Shown: positions 1-9,762 of the stretch, one piece after another
How positions within the stretch are numbered: position 1 is the first letter of the stretch
Layout of the letters: each line of letters begins with the position of its first letter
Source of the DNA: Nitrospinia bacterium
GTDB taxonomy: Bacteria > Nitrospinota > Nitrospinia > Nitrospinales > JAJDAT01
Direction of reading: 5' to 3'
NCBI GenBank assembly: GCA_029261715.1
Contig: JAJDAT010000004.1
Coordinates: 1-64,000, forward strand
Length of the DNA stretch: 64,000 bases
Translations under genes and position numbers: made by a program
Notes under the pieces: model-generated
What the model was told of the DNA's origin: nothing
Seen by the model: the letters and a program-made list of their open reading frames with translations, nothing else
Databases searched by the model: none

Positions 1-1740
1 ACCTTCAATACCGCCCGTCTCAGAACCAAGCGTTACTTTACCGCCTGTAGATTCAATAACTGATCCGCTGGAAAGCGTTATCTTATCGTTACCATCCGCT
101 GAACTATTCGCATCCCCGTTAAAAGTGATATCTTCTTTAGATACAACGTTACCAACTACAGTGATTCCATTGTTTGCAGATACCGTCAATGCGTTACGAG
201 CATCTGTCCCAACAGCGCCACCGTTTAACGTCACGCCGCCTGCTGACGTTAACGTCTGATCACCAAAAAGTACGATTCGATCAAAAATCGAAGAACTATT
301 TGCTGTTCCATCCGTGTCGGCGCTCAACAACAAATCGCCTGTGTCCGTCGTCAAGTTAACTCGAATATCTACTCGGTCTTTAGCGTTAACTGTCAAAGCG
401 TTAAAAGTAGAATCGGAACCTTCAAATTGAGTAACCTCGCCTGAACTCAAAACTAGCGTTCCAATGCCTTCACTTTGAACAGCCGTGACGCCATCTATAA
501 AAATATCTCGACTGTTATTCTCATAAGTCAATGTTGAAGCGCGAATATTACGAAGCTCTGATCCACTCAAAGTCATCGCGCAACCAGTACCGGCGCAATT
601 AGACGTCATATTGCCTAAACCGATTCGCTTCTGATTGCCGGTTGATTTCTGAGAAACAGAGATCGTTATCATTCCCGAACTATCTAATTGAAACAAGCTG
701 CCAGATACGTCTTGTAAATCGATATCATCTGCCGTAATCGAAATCGCATTACTGCCGCTAAAAACGCTAGCCCCAGAAGCTACCGTAAACGTTCCTCCAG
801 ACGACGTCTCTACATCCGTATCTGCATTGAACGTAATCGTTCCATTAGCAGTAAACTGACCCGCAGATATCTCAACCCCATTCGTCGCCCTAACTGTAAC
901 GGCTCCAAGACCTTCAAAACCACCGGTTTGAGAACTAAGCGTTACTTTACCGTCCGTTGACTCAATAATTGATCCGTCGGAAAACGTTATCTTATCGCTA
1001 CCGTCTGATGAACTATTCGCGTCGCCGTTAAAATTAATATCTTCTTTAGATACAACGTTACCAACTACAGTGATTCCATTGTTTGCAGATACCGTCAATG
1101 CGTTACGAGCATCTGTCCCAACAGCGCCACCGTTTAACGTCACGCCGCCTGCTGACGTTAACGTCTGATCGCCAAAAAGTACGATTCGATCAAAAATCGA
1201 AGAACTATTTGCTGTTCCATCCGTGTCGGCGCTCAACAACAAATCGCCTGTGTCCGTCGTCAAGTTAACTCGAATATCTATTCGGTCTTTAGCGTTAACT
1301 GTCAATGCGTTAAATGTTGACGTTGAACCTTCAAATTGAGTAACCTCTCCTGAACTCAAAACTAGCGTTCCAATACCGTCGCTTTGAGCTGCCGTGATTC
1401 CATCTACAAAAATATCTCGAGTGTTATTCTCGTAAGTCAATGTCGAAGCGCGAATATTACGAAGCTCAGAACCACTTAAGGTCATTGCGCAACCTGTACC
1501 GGCGCAATTAGACGTCGTATTGCCTAAGGCGATCCGCTTCTGATTACCAGTTGACTTCTGAGAAACTGAAATCGTTATTGATCCTGAACTATCTAATTGA
1601 AACAAACTCCCAGACACGTCTTGTAAATCGATATCATCTGCCGTAATCGAAATCGCATTACTGCCGCTAACAACACTAGCTCCAGAGGCCACTGTAAAAA
1701 TACCGCCGGATGCCGTTTCTACGTCTGTATCTGCATTGAA
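1..1740. repeat. 909-bp near-identical tandem duplication inside the adhesin gene
   Basis: Sequence from 1 to about 831 is repeated at 910 to about 1740 with a constant offset of 909 bp, which is 303 codons and keeps the frame. Positions 174-359 and 1083-1268 differ at a single base that I can see. The 79 bp between 831 and 909 are not matched in the other copy's flank. The array may continue beyond the left edge. Confidence 0.9.
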
Positions 1741-4700
1741 GGACATTCCGCCATTATCTGTAGTTAAATTAACGTTTACGTCAATTCCATTGGTTGCGTT
1801 TGCAGTGAGCGCATTAAAGGTAGAAGCATTATTGGAAAACGAAATAGATTTGTTAGATCCAGCTGCATTCAATAAAACAGTTCCAACATTATTACTTTGG
1901 GCGGCGGTAATTCCATCTACGGTGATATTTCCATTTGAAGTCGCTAAGTTTAAATTTGCAGCAAAAATTCTTTCTAATTCGTCACCGCTTATTGTCATAT
2001 TGCCAGTAGATTGCCCTAAACCTATCGTGCCAACGGTCGCCCTTGTTATCGTAATATCGCCTGAGCCACTATTCAAAGTTCCTTGCAGATCAACATCTTC
2101 GACTGTAGCGTCAACGTCACCGCCATTAGTTTCAACAATCACTCCATTAGCGACAACCAAATTACCGAATCCATTTAAATCACTATCTGCGGTTAAAACT
2201 AAATTCAAAGAATCCGCCGTTCCCGTATTAGAATCTTTAATATCTGCATTGAGCACAATATTGTGATGGGCAATTAAGCTTAGAGTATTTGTTCCTGTGC
2301 CGTCATAATCTAAATCTGCGCTTAACGTAATTATTCCTTCTTGGCCTCCGCTAGCTCCCGTCTTAACCGTTACATTTGATCCTCCAATTAGTGCGGACGT
2401 TATAAGGTCAACTCCAATAGTGGCACTGTGCCCTGTCGATTCAAATGGATTAGTTGAATTAATATTTGAATTTCCTGAACCTGCAACAATTTCAATATCG
2501 TTCGGGTCTATTAACCATTCGCCTCCATTTCCATTTACAGCAGTAACATCTGCAGCTTTTGCAATGGATAAAGAATTTAATCCAGAAGTTTCGACAAAAC
2601 CACCATTACCTGAAACCGAACCGCCACGCGCCGAGATACTTCCTTGAACATTTGCGAAATCGTTGGCCCAAACTATTACTTTACCGCCATTACCAGCTGA
2701 AACCGCATTGGCATTAACCGCAGCGCCACTGGCGATATAAGTTTGTTGGGCAGTTAACGTATCTCCTTGCCCTTGATAGTCTCCGCCGATCAACGCTTCA
2801 CCACCGCCAGCATCACCAGAGACATCCACTTTAGCGTTATCAAACAGGCCAACTCTGTCGCCTAATATTTTTACGCTACCGCCAACTCCTCCGTCTTCCT
2901 TATCAGAAGCGTCAATAGTTCCAAAAACTGAAACCGTTTTATCTTCGCCGCCAGTCAATGTAATGTCGCCGCCTTGAGCGCTAACAGTTGTATTTTCTGC
3001 AACGTTAACATCGCCGCCAGTCAACCCAACAACACCATCTTCGCCCATGTTTACATCAGCATTTACGTTTACGGCATCGCTAGCGGTTGCATTGAATGTG
3101 CCGCCATCGCCTTCAATACCACCAGTTTCGGCAACTTCCGTTGTTCCTGAAGAACTAACCGTTAATTCATTCTCGCCAACATCAACTTGATCATTTAGAG
3201 TAACGTCTCCAGTTCCAGCATCAACCGTTAAACCACCAGAACCAACCTCAACTTCTTCGTTAAAAGTAACGTCGCCAGCGCCTTCACCAGTGTCAACAGA
3301 AGCGGAAACTTCACCCACTTCTACGTCTTTATTAAACGCAACATCACCGCCGCCAGTGTTGATGGAACTATTTAATTGGACTTTACTGTCAACAGAAGAA
3401 ACTCGACCGATTATTGATATTGAATCGGCAGTTACTAAACCTGAGCTAGGAGTTAATGTTAAGTTACCTGACGACTGCACTTCAAAATCATTTGAGACTT
3501 CTATATCAGGCACATCACCTACAGTAAACGTTGCGTCTGACGGGGTATTATTAATAGGCAAATTTTCATCCAAAAGAGAATCAGTTTGCGGTGTATCAAT
3601 ATTTACAATTTCCGCATTAAACCCATCTAAAATGTTAATAGCATAACTATCAACATTGATTTCCTGATAAACAAAATCTCCATCAAAACTAACGGTAACG
3701 CCTTCTTCGCCCACGACAATAAGAGTCTCGTTGTCTTGCACATCTGTTTGAACTTCAACGGAAAAAGCTCCATCTGCTGAAATAACACTTTCACCCAGTA
3801 AAACCGATTGATCTGAGGTGCCTTGGAAAACTTGAGATTCCGCCGCATTGGAGGAATCATCTGCGCTTTCATCAGCTGCGGCAACAGTATCCCCGGAAGG
3901 TTCTGAATCGTTAACAATTTCGTTATCCGCTAAATCAGTACTTGCCGGCTCAGAGTCAGGTAAGGCGTTTTCTTCAGATTCTTCGCCTGAAGTAGTGTTA
4001 CTAGAACCTTCAGAAGTGGAACCATCAATTGAATTCGTATCAGACGATTCTGTCGTAGAGCTAGTAGTATCTCCCGTAGAATCCTCGGAAGAATCAGAAG
4101 ACGAGCTAGATTCGCTGGAGGAACCTTCATCCGTTACACCCTCTTCCGACGTACCATCTTCTGATTCTGTCAAAAGAGCTTGAATTACCACACCACTAAA
4201 AGAAACATCTCCTCCATTAGTTGTGATATCGGCATTAACAGTTACATCTTTTAGAGCATTTAAATTGACTGAGAGAGCTCCTGAAGTCGAAGTAATAGGA
4301 GCATTAACTATAATATTACCAGCCGCTTCAAGAGTTAAAGAGGTATCTGCTCCCGCAGACTTAACAATCGCTGCGCTAACAACGATATTCCCTTCTTGGT
4401 CACCATCGGAACCCGTCGTAATCAAAACGCTAGTCCCGTTATTCAACGCTTCATTGATTATCGCAACGTCAATTTGGGAATTATCTTCTGAAGCGACAAT
4501 GGTTCCACCAGATTGACTAGCTCCAGATGTAGTATCGGTAATTTCTATATTTCTTGGATCTAAAAGCCATGTTCCAGCTAATCCGTTAGTCGCTGAAACA
4601 TCTGCCGCGCGGGTAACATCTAATTTATTTTTACCAGATGTTTCAATTAACCCGCCATTTCCGCTTACCGCGCCTCCACGCGCTGTTAGCAATCCTGCCG

Positions 4701-5871
4701 TAACGGTTGAATTATCAGACCAGACAATGATCTTCCCACCATCACCCTGGTTTATGGCATCTGCGTTTATAGTAGTATTTTGACTGACTGTCGTATTATT
4801 CGCCCTTTGGATACTGCCTTTGCCTTGAAAATCACCGCCAATAAGAACTGTGCCACCCCCGCTATCACCAGAGGCATCAATGGTTGCGCCATTTAATTCT
4901 ACTTCGTCCCCTAAAACGTGGATCGTTCCGCCTTTTTCTCCAGAGTTCTTGCCTGAAGCATCGAGTGTTCCCGAAACAATCGTTCCTCCACCCTCGCCCA
5001 TCAAATAAATTTCGCCGTCTTTTTCTATTGCCGATTGGGCTTCAATCACACCTTCGTTATTAACAACGCTTTTCACAATATCGCTAGCGGATTTAGCCGA
5101 AAGCGACACATAACCAGATTGAATTTTTCCGGTATTTAGAACGCGATGTTCGACAACATTTCCATCTGCGTCTAACACATCTCCGCTAACAGGTTTTGTA
5201 ATCGCAAAGTTGATCAAGCCGTCACCAATAAAATCTAAAGAAGCCGCTTCACCAGATGCGATCGCAACCGAACCTGCGCTAGCAACAATATTTCCGCGGT
5301 TTTCAACACCTGGAGCTAATAAACCAACAAATCCTGAAGATTCTATATTTCCTTGGTTCAAGATGGAAGCAAGTGGTTTTGAAGGATCTTGCTCAAACCT
5401 ATAATTTCCATTAAGAAAATCTTTATTGGAAATTCCTAGTGTGGTGGCCATTAAACCGCCAACATTGACTTTTGAATTTGCGCCGAAAATCACACCGGAA
5501 GGATTACTTAGAAATACTTGACCGTTGGCAGATAGTTTGCCCAATATTTCGCTGGGATTCGCCCCGAGGACTCTATTCAAAGCAACTGAATTAGAATTGG
5601 GCTGTTGAAACTGAACGGACTCAGAAGCCCCTATACCGAAACTACTCCAATCAGTAATCAGCTTATCTGACGATTGATTAATCGTCATGTTAGTTGGTGA
5701 AGTTTGATTGATTTGCCCCTGTCCCGCTACAACCTGCCCACCTTTCGGCAAAGCGAAAACTAGAGTAGGAAACCCACCTATGAGGTAGATTAAAAAACCA
5801 GCAAGAAACTTATAAAAAAACGATTTCCGCAAGCATCCCATATTCAAATTTTTCGTAAAAAGTGGAGGCAT
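1..5871 (-). CDS. Large filamentous-haemagglutinin-type adhesin (TpsA-like), N-terminal part, truncated by the window edge
   Basis: The frame is open from an ATG at 5871 to the left edge (1957 codons, no stop found), so the C-terminus lies outside. Residues 1-40 form a long signal peptide ending in LVFA. A two-partner-secretion haemagglutinin domain follows, with LPKGGQVVAGQGQINQT just after the signal and NPSGVIFG near residue 125. Two modules containing ETSG...LDP/IDP-type motifs lie near residues 410 and 1095, separated by an acidic Ser/Glu/Asp-rich linker at about residues 564-674. The remainder is low-complexity Asn/Thr/Ser/Gly beta-helix-like repeat, including a near-identical 303-residue duplication with a C-x4-C pair in each copy. 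The family is secreted through an FhaC/TpsB outer-membrane pore; no such gene is in this window. An in-frame ATG at 5841 is an alternative start, and neither has a clear ribosome site. Role in attachment or biofilm is inferred. Confidence 0.9.
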   Translation of the reverse strand, partial: MPPLFTKNLNMGCLRKSFFYKFLAGFLIYLIGGFPTLVFALPKGGQVVAGQGQINQTSPTNMTINQSSDKLITDWSSFGIGASESVQFQQPNSNSVALNRVLGANPSEILGKLSANGQVFLSNPSGVIFGANSKVNVGGLMATTLGISNKDFLNGNYRFEQDPSKPLASILNQGNIESSGFVGLLAPGVENRGNIVASAGSVAIASGEAASLDFIGDGLINFAITKPVSGDVLDADGNVVEHRVLNTGKIQSGYVSLSAKSASDIVKSVVNNEGVIEAQSAIEKDGEIYLMGEGGGTIVSGTLDASGKNSGEKGGTIHVLGDEVELNGATIDASGDSGGGTVLIGGDFQGKGSIQRANNTTVSQNTTINADAINQGDGGKIIVWSDNSTVTAGLLTARGGAVSGNGGLIETSGKNKLDVTRAADVSATNGLAGTWLLDPRNIEITDTTSGASQSGGTIVASEDNSQIDVAIINEALNNGTSVLITTGSDGDQEGNIVVSAAIVKSAGADTSLTLEAAGNIIVNAPITSTSGALSVNLNALKDVTVNADITTNGGDVSFSGVVIQALLTESEDGTSEEGVTDEGSSSESSSSSDSSEDSTGDTTSSTTESSDTNSIDGSTSEGSSNTTSGEESEENALPDSEPASTDLADNEIVNDSEPSGDTVAAADESADDSSNAAESQVFQGTSDQSVLLGESVISADGAFSVEVQTDVQDNETLIVVGEEGVTVSFDGDFVYQEINVDSYAINILDGFNAEIVNIDTPQTDSLLDENLPINNTPSDATFTVGDVPDIEVSNDFEVQSSGNLTLTPSSGLVTADSISIIGRVSSVDSKVQLNSSINTGGGDVAFNKDVEVGEVSASVDTGEGAGDVTFNEEVEVGSGGLTVDAGTGDVTLNDQVDVGENELTVSSSGTTEVAETGGIEGDGGTFNATASDAVNVNADVNMGEDGVVGLTGGDVNVAENTTVSAQGGDITLTGGEDKTVSVFGTIDASDKEDGGVGGSVKILGDRVGLFDNAKVDVSGDAGGGEALIGGDYQGQGDTLTAQQTYIASGAAVNANAVSAGNGGKVIVWANDFANVQGSISARGGSVSGNGGFVETSGLNSLSIAKAADVTAVNGNGGEWLIDPNDIEIVAGSGNSNINSTNPFESTGHSATIGVDLITSALIGGSNVTVKTGASGGQEGIITLSADLDYDGTGTNTLSLIAHHNIVLNADIKDSNTGTADSLNLVLTADSDLNGFGNLVVANGVIVETNGGDVDATVEDVDLQGTLNSGSGDITITRATVGTIGLGQSTGNMTISGDELERIFAANLNLATSNGNITVDGITAAQSNNVGTVLLNAAGSNKSISFSNNASTFNALTANATNGIDVNVNLTTDNGGMSFNADTDVETASGGIFTVASGASVVSGSNAISITADDIDLQDVSGSLFQLDSSGSITISVSQKSTGNQKRIALGNTTSNCAGTGCAMTLSGSELRNIRASTLTYENNTRDIFVDGITAAQSDGIGTLVLSSGEVTQFEGSTSTFNALTVNAKDRIDIRVNLTTDTGDLLLSADTDGTANSSSIFDRIVLFGDQTLTSAGGVTLNGGAVGTDARNALTVSANNGITVVGNVVSKEDINFNGDANSSSDGSDKITFSDGSIIESTDGKVTLSSQTGGFEGLGAVTVRATNGVEISAGQFTANGTITFNADTDVETSSGGTFTVASGASVFSGSNAISITADDIDLQDVSGSLFQLDSSGMITISVSQKSTGNQKRIGLGNMTSNCAGTGCAMTLSGSELRNIRASTLTYENNSRDIFIDGVTAVQSEGIGTLVLSSGEVTQFEGSDSTFNALTVNAKDRVDIRVNLTTDTGDLLLSADTDGTANSSSIFDRIVLFGDQTLTSAGGVTLNGGAVGTDARNALTVSANNGITVVGNVVSKEDITFNGDANSSADGNDKITLSSGSVIESTGGKVTLGSETGGIEG

Positions 5872-6299
5872 CAAACGACCGACCAAGGGGAAAAGAAAAA
5901 AGCTTTCTCTGCTTCTTATAATATTCACTACGGCTATTATATAGAAGTCCTTAAACCCTTTAGATAAGAATGGGTTACAGTATTGTCACAATCATGTAAC
6001 AATTCTAAGATTTTCCTTTAATTTAGTAAAAATTGAAGGTCTAAATCACTAAAATTTAACGATTTTTCCATTTTTTCAAAAAAAGACTGATTTTCGACTA
6101 AAAATGGGATGAGTTCCTAACAAAAGCTTTTTTTCGAAATTCCAATATTTTTAAATCTAAACTCTATTTACTAATGAATTTTTAATTGACGTTACTTAAC
6201 CGCAATGTATATTAGAAAAAATAACGACACCCTTTATTTTTTTTGAAATAAAAACAAAAAAATCATTCATATTCATAATCAAAATACAGTTTTGGAGTT
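5872..6299. other. AT-rich divergent intergenic region between adhesin and methyltransferase
   Basis: No convincing ORF. On the minus strand a TATAAT box lies at 5941-5936, about 65 bp upstream of the adhesin ATG, but the -35 position is poor. A 27-bp imperfect palindrome sits at 5974-6000 (separate entry). The half nearer the methyltransferase is very A/T-rich and shows nothing else recognisable. Confidence 0.5.
5974..6000. promoter_or_regulatory. 27-bp imperfect palindrome upstream of the adhesin, possible operator
   Basis: GTTACA and TGTAAC form perfect outer arms and ATTGT/ACAAT perfect inner arms around a central C; only the two-base spacer between arms is unpaired (11 of 13 positions symmetric). 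It lies about 100 bp upstream of the adhesin start. A related TGTGACA...TGTAACA arrangement occurs near 28857-28877, upstream of the Wzc-like gene. A regulator-binding role is inference only. Confidence 0.3.
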
Positions 6300-7142
6300 A
6301 TGGAAGATAACGCTACTTTAATTAAAACCATCCAAGAAATGAACCGGGTGGCTAACGAAGCATGGCTTTCTAACTTAAACGAACAAAAGTTAGAAGAAAT
6401 GAAACATGCCGACACACAACGCGATCTGGAGGTTGTCAATAATTTATCCACAAATGAATTTCAAAAATCCCATGGAAACAAGAAGTTCTACAAAACTGTG
6501 CAATTATCTCAAGATTATTTTCAAAACAGAATCAAACAAGCTGTTATGGGGAAAATCCACTTAGACTTTGCTTGCGGCAACGGTAATACCACTATAAAAT
6601 CGGCAAAATCTGGAGCTAAATTAGCTATTGGACTTGATCTGAGTCGAGTTTCTATTAAAAACGCCACTCGAAAAGCTGAAGAAGAAAACCTATCCGATAA
6701 GGTTGTCTTTTATCAAGGCGATTGCGAAAAAACTGGCTTACCAGATAACTCAGTTGACGTCATCACCTGCCTCGGAGTTTTGCATCATATGAATTTGAGT
6801 TATGTTTTGCATGAAATGAGACGAGTCCTAAAACCAGAGGGAGTTATTTTGGTCAACGAAGCTCTTGCTTACAACCCATTAATTCAGCTTTATAGAAACA
6901 GAACTCCAGAAATGAGAACTGAATGGGAAAAAGATCATATCATTTCTAATAAAGAAATTGATTTTGCTTCGCATTTTTTTGAGGTCAAAGAAATAAGATA
7001 TTGGCACTTATTCAGCATTGCGGCAGCCTATTTTCCATCTATTTTAGATCCCCTTAACTTATTAGATAAATTTGCTTTAAAAATACCGCTTCTGAGGAAT
7101 ATGGCTTGGCAAATAACTTTCGAATTACATCAAAAGTCTTAA
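6300..7142 (+). CDS. Class I SAM-dependent methyltransferase
   Basis: 280 residues. The SAM-binding motif I is LDFACGNGNTT near residue 90, followed by an acidic loop (GLDLS) and a VDVITCLGVLHHM segment typical of motif IV in UbiE/Coq5-like class I methyltransferases. About 80 N-terminal residues precede the fold and the last ~90 look like a substrate lid. The start is the ATG preceded closely by TTTGGAG. It stands alone, divergent from the adhesin and convergent with the polysaccharide exporter gene. Its closeness to the glycan locus suggests a sugar or lipid-linked substrate, but the sequence does not identify it. Confidence 0.8.
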   Translation: MEDNATLIKTIQEMNRVANEAWLSNLNEQKLEEMKHADTQRDLEVVNNLSTNEFQKSHGNKKFYKTVQLSQDYFQNRIKQAVMGKIHLDFACGNGNTTIKSAKSGAKLAIGLDLSRVSIKNATRKAEEENLSDKVVFYQGDCEKTGLPDNSVDVITCLGVLHHMNLSYVLHEMRRVLKPEGVILVNEALAYNPLIQLYRNRTPEMRTEWEKDHIISNKEIDFASHFFEVKEIRYWHLFSIAAAYFPSILDPLNLLDKFALKIPLLRNMAWQITFELHQKS

Positions 7143-7202
7143 TCTGAAAGACTTCCGCTCTTTTTATTGCAAAAATTTTTATCTCCTCCTTAACTATTTG
7201 CA

Positions 7203-8144
7203 TTAGAAAAAGCTTCGGGGAATATGGATAATATCTCCAGGTTTTAACAAAACATTTTTAGACAAATTCCCTTTAAAAATCACCTCTTCTAAATCTACTT
7301 CAATAATTCCAATTGAGCGAGAGCCATTTGCTTTCTTAATCTTTCGGTATACTTTAGCGTCTTGCGGTTTTGCAATTTCCGTTAACCCACCAGACAAAAG
7401 AACAGAATCCAAAACTGTCATGCCTTCCCTAAAATCAATAACCTGTGGATTAGCTATTTCGCCGATTATGTTTATGCGACTTTTAAAGTTATCTCGAATA
7501 ACTATTAAATCATTTGGCCTTAACCAAATATTTTGAGAAAAATCGTCTTTCTTTACCAAAGCGTACATATCAATATCCAGTTTCTTACCATCTCTTAAAA
7601 TAAAAGAGCGTTTCATATCCGCCTTATCAGTCACCCCCTTAGCTTTTGAAATTATATGCAAAAGAGTAATAGGACGATTAATTTTGTAAGAACCCGGATC
7701 GTTAATTTCACCAGTGATAGAAATTTGAATGCTATTAATTTCCTGCACCATCACCGTGACACTTGGATTTCTGATGAATTTTGATAATTTTACAGCAAGC
7801 TTTGCTCTGAGTTGGTTTGGCGTTAGTCCTTGCGCTTTGACATCTCCTATAAGAGGAAAACTAATTAAACCATCTGGCCTAACAGGCATAATTGTTGTCA
7901 ATTCGGGATTATCCCAAACCAAAATTTTCACAACGTCTTCTTGAGCAAGGGTAAAGGGAGAGGGGGATTTGTCAATTACTACTTCAGAAGATGACTTATC
8001 TTTAGCAGCGATTTTCTTCTCGAACTTTAAAAACGTTCTTCCTTTTTTTGAGGAAGTTTTTTTTTCTTCAGCCAAAATATTTTCTGAAAGAATAAGACAC
8101 TGCCAAATAATAAGCGCGATAACCAAAATATAATTTCTCTTCAT
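7203..8144 (-). CDS. Polysaccharide export protein, Wza-like (Poly_export/SLBB)
   Basis: Outer-membrane/periplasmic export channel for capsule or exopolysaccharide. After a signal peptide (MKRNYILVIALII... to ILA), residues ~50-135 match the polysaccharide-export domain (LAQEDVVKILVWDNPELT, VRPDGLISFPLIGDV), followed by two SLBB-type domains with ITGEINDPGSY and IIGEIANPQV segments and a final VLLKPGDIIHIPR. I choose the ATG at 8144 over the longer frame start at 8189 because TTGGAG lies 7 bases upstream and the signal peptide then begins correctly. Unlike E. coli Wza no good lipobox is seen. It is the last gene of the 23-kb minus-strand polysaccharide locus; the copolymerase partner is at 26374-28608. 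Confidence 0.9.
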   Translation of the reverse strand: MKRNYILVIALIIWQCLILSENILAEEKKTSSKKGRTFLKFEKKIAAKDKSSSEVVIDKSPSPFTLAQEDVVKILVWDNPELTTIMPVRPDGLISFPLIGDVKAQGLTPNQLRAKLAVKLSKFIRNPSVTVMVQEINSIQISITGEINDPGSYKINRPITLLHIISKAKGVTDKADMKRSFILRDGKKLDIDMYALVKKDDFSQNIWLRPNDLIVIRDNFKSRINIIGEIANPQVIDFREGMTVLDSVLLSGGLTEIAKPQDAKVYRKIKKANGSRSIGIIEVDLEEVIFKGNLSKNVLLKPGDIIHIPRSFF

Positions 8145-8198
8145 GGTTTTCTCCAACTTTGTCTTCTTATTATTTATAAATAATCTCATCAGTTTAAT

Positions 8199-8816
8199 TC
8201 AATGTTCAATATAGTAAGCAACGGTCTTTAAATATTCCAACAAAATCATTTTTCTTCCCATTCGTGATTCCCACCAATCTCCTATCGGAATATCTGGATC
8301 CTTTGCAGGATGAACTTTAAACTCCATTTTTAAATCCATTTCGTCCACTAGTTTTTGATATACCCAATGAGATCTCTTTGTGTGAAAACTGGAAGTGACA
8401 AGAATAAATTTATGAATATCATTTTGCTTCAACAGATTAAGATTGGCTATAGCTTCACCCCAAGTACTGCTCTCTCCAGTCGATATTTTGGTTATTATTT
8501 TATCGGAGAACACTCCAAGACTCTTTGCATGTTCAATCATTAGTTGATTTGTGAAGCTGTGGGGATAAACCTGAAAACCACTAAAAAGCAAAGTCTTTCC
8601 TAAACCATCTTTTAATAATCGTACGCCTTCTTCCAAACGATTACCAGACTTAGAACCGGCTAAAACGACAATTGCCTCTGCAGGCTCCAAAACGTCCTCA
8701 TGCACTAGATTAGCTGAGAAACTTATTAATACACTATCTTTAAAAAAAAGTACGCTGCCGATAAAGACTATAAATAAAATGAAAAAAACCGTTCTTGTTT
8801 TCAAATTATTTAGCAT
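8199..8816 (-). CDS. DUF218/YdcF-SanA-like membrane-anchored protein
   Basis: 205 residues with one N-terminal membrane segment (residues ~9-30) followed by a DUF218 domain: EAIVVLAGSKSGNRLEEGVRLL near residue 48, then LLFSGF and LVTSSFHTKRS. Members of this family (YdcF, SanA, ElyC) affect envelope polysaccharide or lipid-carrier metabolism, but the biochemical reaction is not established. The start codon overlaps the end of the transketolase C-subunit gene by 11 bp, and the Wza-like gene follows after 54 bp, so it belongs to the polysaccharide operon. Confidence 0.8.
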   Translation of the reverse strand: MLNNLKTRTVFFILFIVFIGSVLFFKDSVLISFSANLVHEDVLEPAEAIVVLAGSKSGNRLEEGVRLLKDGLGKTLLFSGFQVYPHSFTNQLMIEHAKSLGVFSDKIITKISTGESSTWGEAIANLNLLKQNDIHKFILVTSSFHTKRSHWVYQKLVDEMDLKMEFKVHPAKDPDIPIGDWWESRMGRKMILLEYLKTVAYYIEH

Positions 8817-9759
8817 TAGGCATCATGGTTGGCCTATTTGAGTTAAGCAATTGAACAACATTTGAGACTATTGATTCGGCATCCACGCCATAAGTTTTCC
8901 TTAAAAATTGCTGACTTCCTACTATAGATGAAAAACCAGACTTCAAACCAATGCGTTTAAATTTTTTTGGAATAACTCCACATTCTAAAAAGTTTTCGGC
9001 AACCGCTCCCCCTAATCCTCCTTCAATCGTATGCTCTTCAATAGTCAAAACCGCCTCAGTTTCACTAGCGGCTTTTAAAATGCTTTCTAAATCTAAAGGC
9101 TTAAGTGTGTGCAAGCTTAGAACTCGGCAAAAAATGCCCTTTTCTTTTAATAACTCATACGCCTTTAGAACCTCATTTAAAATCCCTCCCGTACTTATCA
9201 AGGTAGCGTCGTGTCCTTCTTTTAAACAACGCGCTTTTCCAAACTCAAACTTTTCGGAATCTATATTTGTGTAACCCGCATTTGATTTATCTAGCCGAAA
9301 ATAGCATGTCCCTGGAATATCGACCATAGCCTTAGTCGCCTCTTCTGTTTCCCAAAGGTCTCCAGGAGCCATTACCGAAATTTCTGGTAACGCTCTCATA
9401 ATGCTCAAATCTTCCGTTGCGTGATGAGAGATCCCCAATGCTCCATAACTGAATCCCCCTCCTATTGATACGATTTTAACATTTGCCTGGTGATAACAAG
9501 CATCGTTTCTAACTTGCTCCAAACACCTAAGGATAGGGAAATTAGCGATCGAATAAACGAAAACTATGCGACCTTCTAAGGCAAGCCCAGTGGCAAGCCC
9601 CATCATATTTTGCTCGGCCACCCCAGCATTTAAAAACTGTCTTGGATAATTTAAGGCATACTCGTCAAAAACCTTAAATCCCAAATCGCCGGTAACCAAC
9701 ATTATCCGAGAATCGTTTTTTGCCAACTCTCCTAAAACTCTAATAAAAGCGTCTCTCAT
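8806..9759 (-). CDS. Transketolase, C-terminal subunit
   Basis: 317 residues covering the pyrimidine-binding and C-terminal domains of a split transketolase. It contains the VTGDLGF and FLNAGVAEQNMMGLATGLAL segments, which carry the conserved catalytic Glu, and a C-terminal TIEEHTIEGGLGGAVAE region. It would pair with the adjacent N-terminal subunit (3-bp gap) to form the TPP enzyme that moves two-carbon ketol units between sugar phosphates. Split transketolases occur both as housekeeping enzymes and inside surface-sugar clusters. Here it sits in the middle of the exopolysaccharide operon, so a role in supplying a sugar precursor such as sedoheptulose 7-phosphate is a reasonable inference. 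Confidence 0.9.
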   Translation of the reverse strand: MRDAFIRVLGELAKNDSRIMLVTGDLGFKVFDEYALNYPRQFLNAGVAEQNMMGLATGLALEGRIVFVYSIANFPILRCLEQVRNDACYHQANVKIVSIGGGFSYGALGISHHATEDLSIMRALPEISVMAPGDLWETEEATKAMVDIPGTCYFRLDKSNAGYTNIDSEKFEFGKARCLKEGHDATLISTGGILNEVLKAYELLKEKGIFCRVLSLHTLKPLDLESILKAASETEAVLTIEEHTIEGGLGGAVAENFLECGVIPKKFKRIGLKSGFSSIVGSQQFLRKTYGVDAESIVSNVVQLLNSNRPTMMPNAK

Positions 9760-9762
9760 TTT

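Noticed and set aside
3627-4130. Two minus-strand ORFs of 96 and 66 codons
   Set aside because: They are in a different frame from the adhesin, which is open through this whole stretch; no start signals or domains.
174-5404. Plus-strand ORFs (for example 1736-2266, 3290-3646, 3848-4183)
   Set aside because: They are antisense to the continuous adhesin frame, show low-complexity composition mirrored from it, and have no ribosome sites.
7143-7202. Possible terminator (AAAGAC...TCTTTTT) between the convergent methyltransferase and Wza-like genes
   Set aside because: The stem is only five to six pairs with a bulge; too weak to call.
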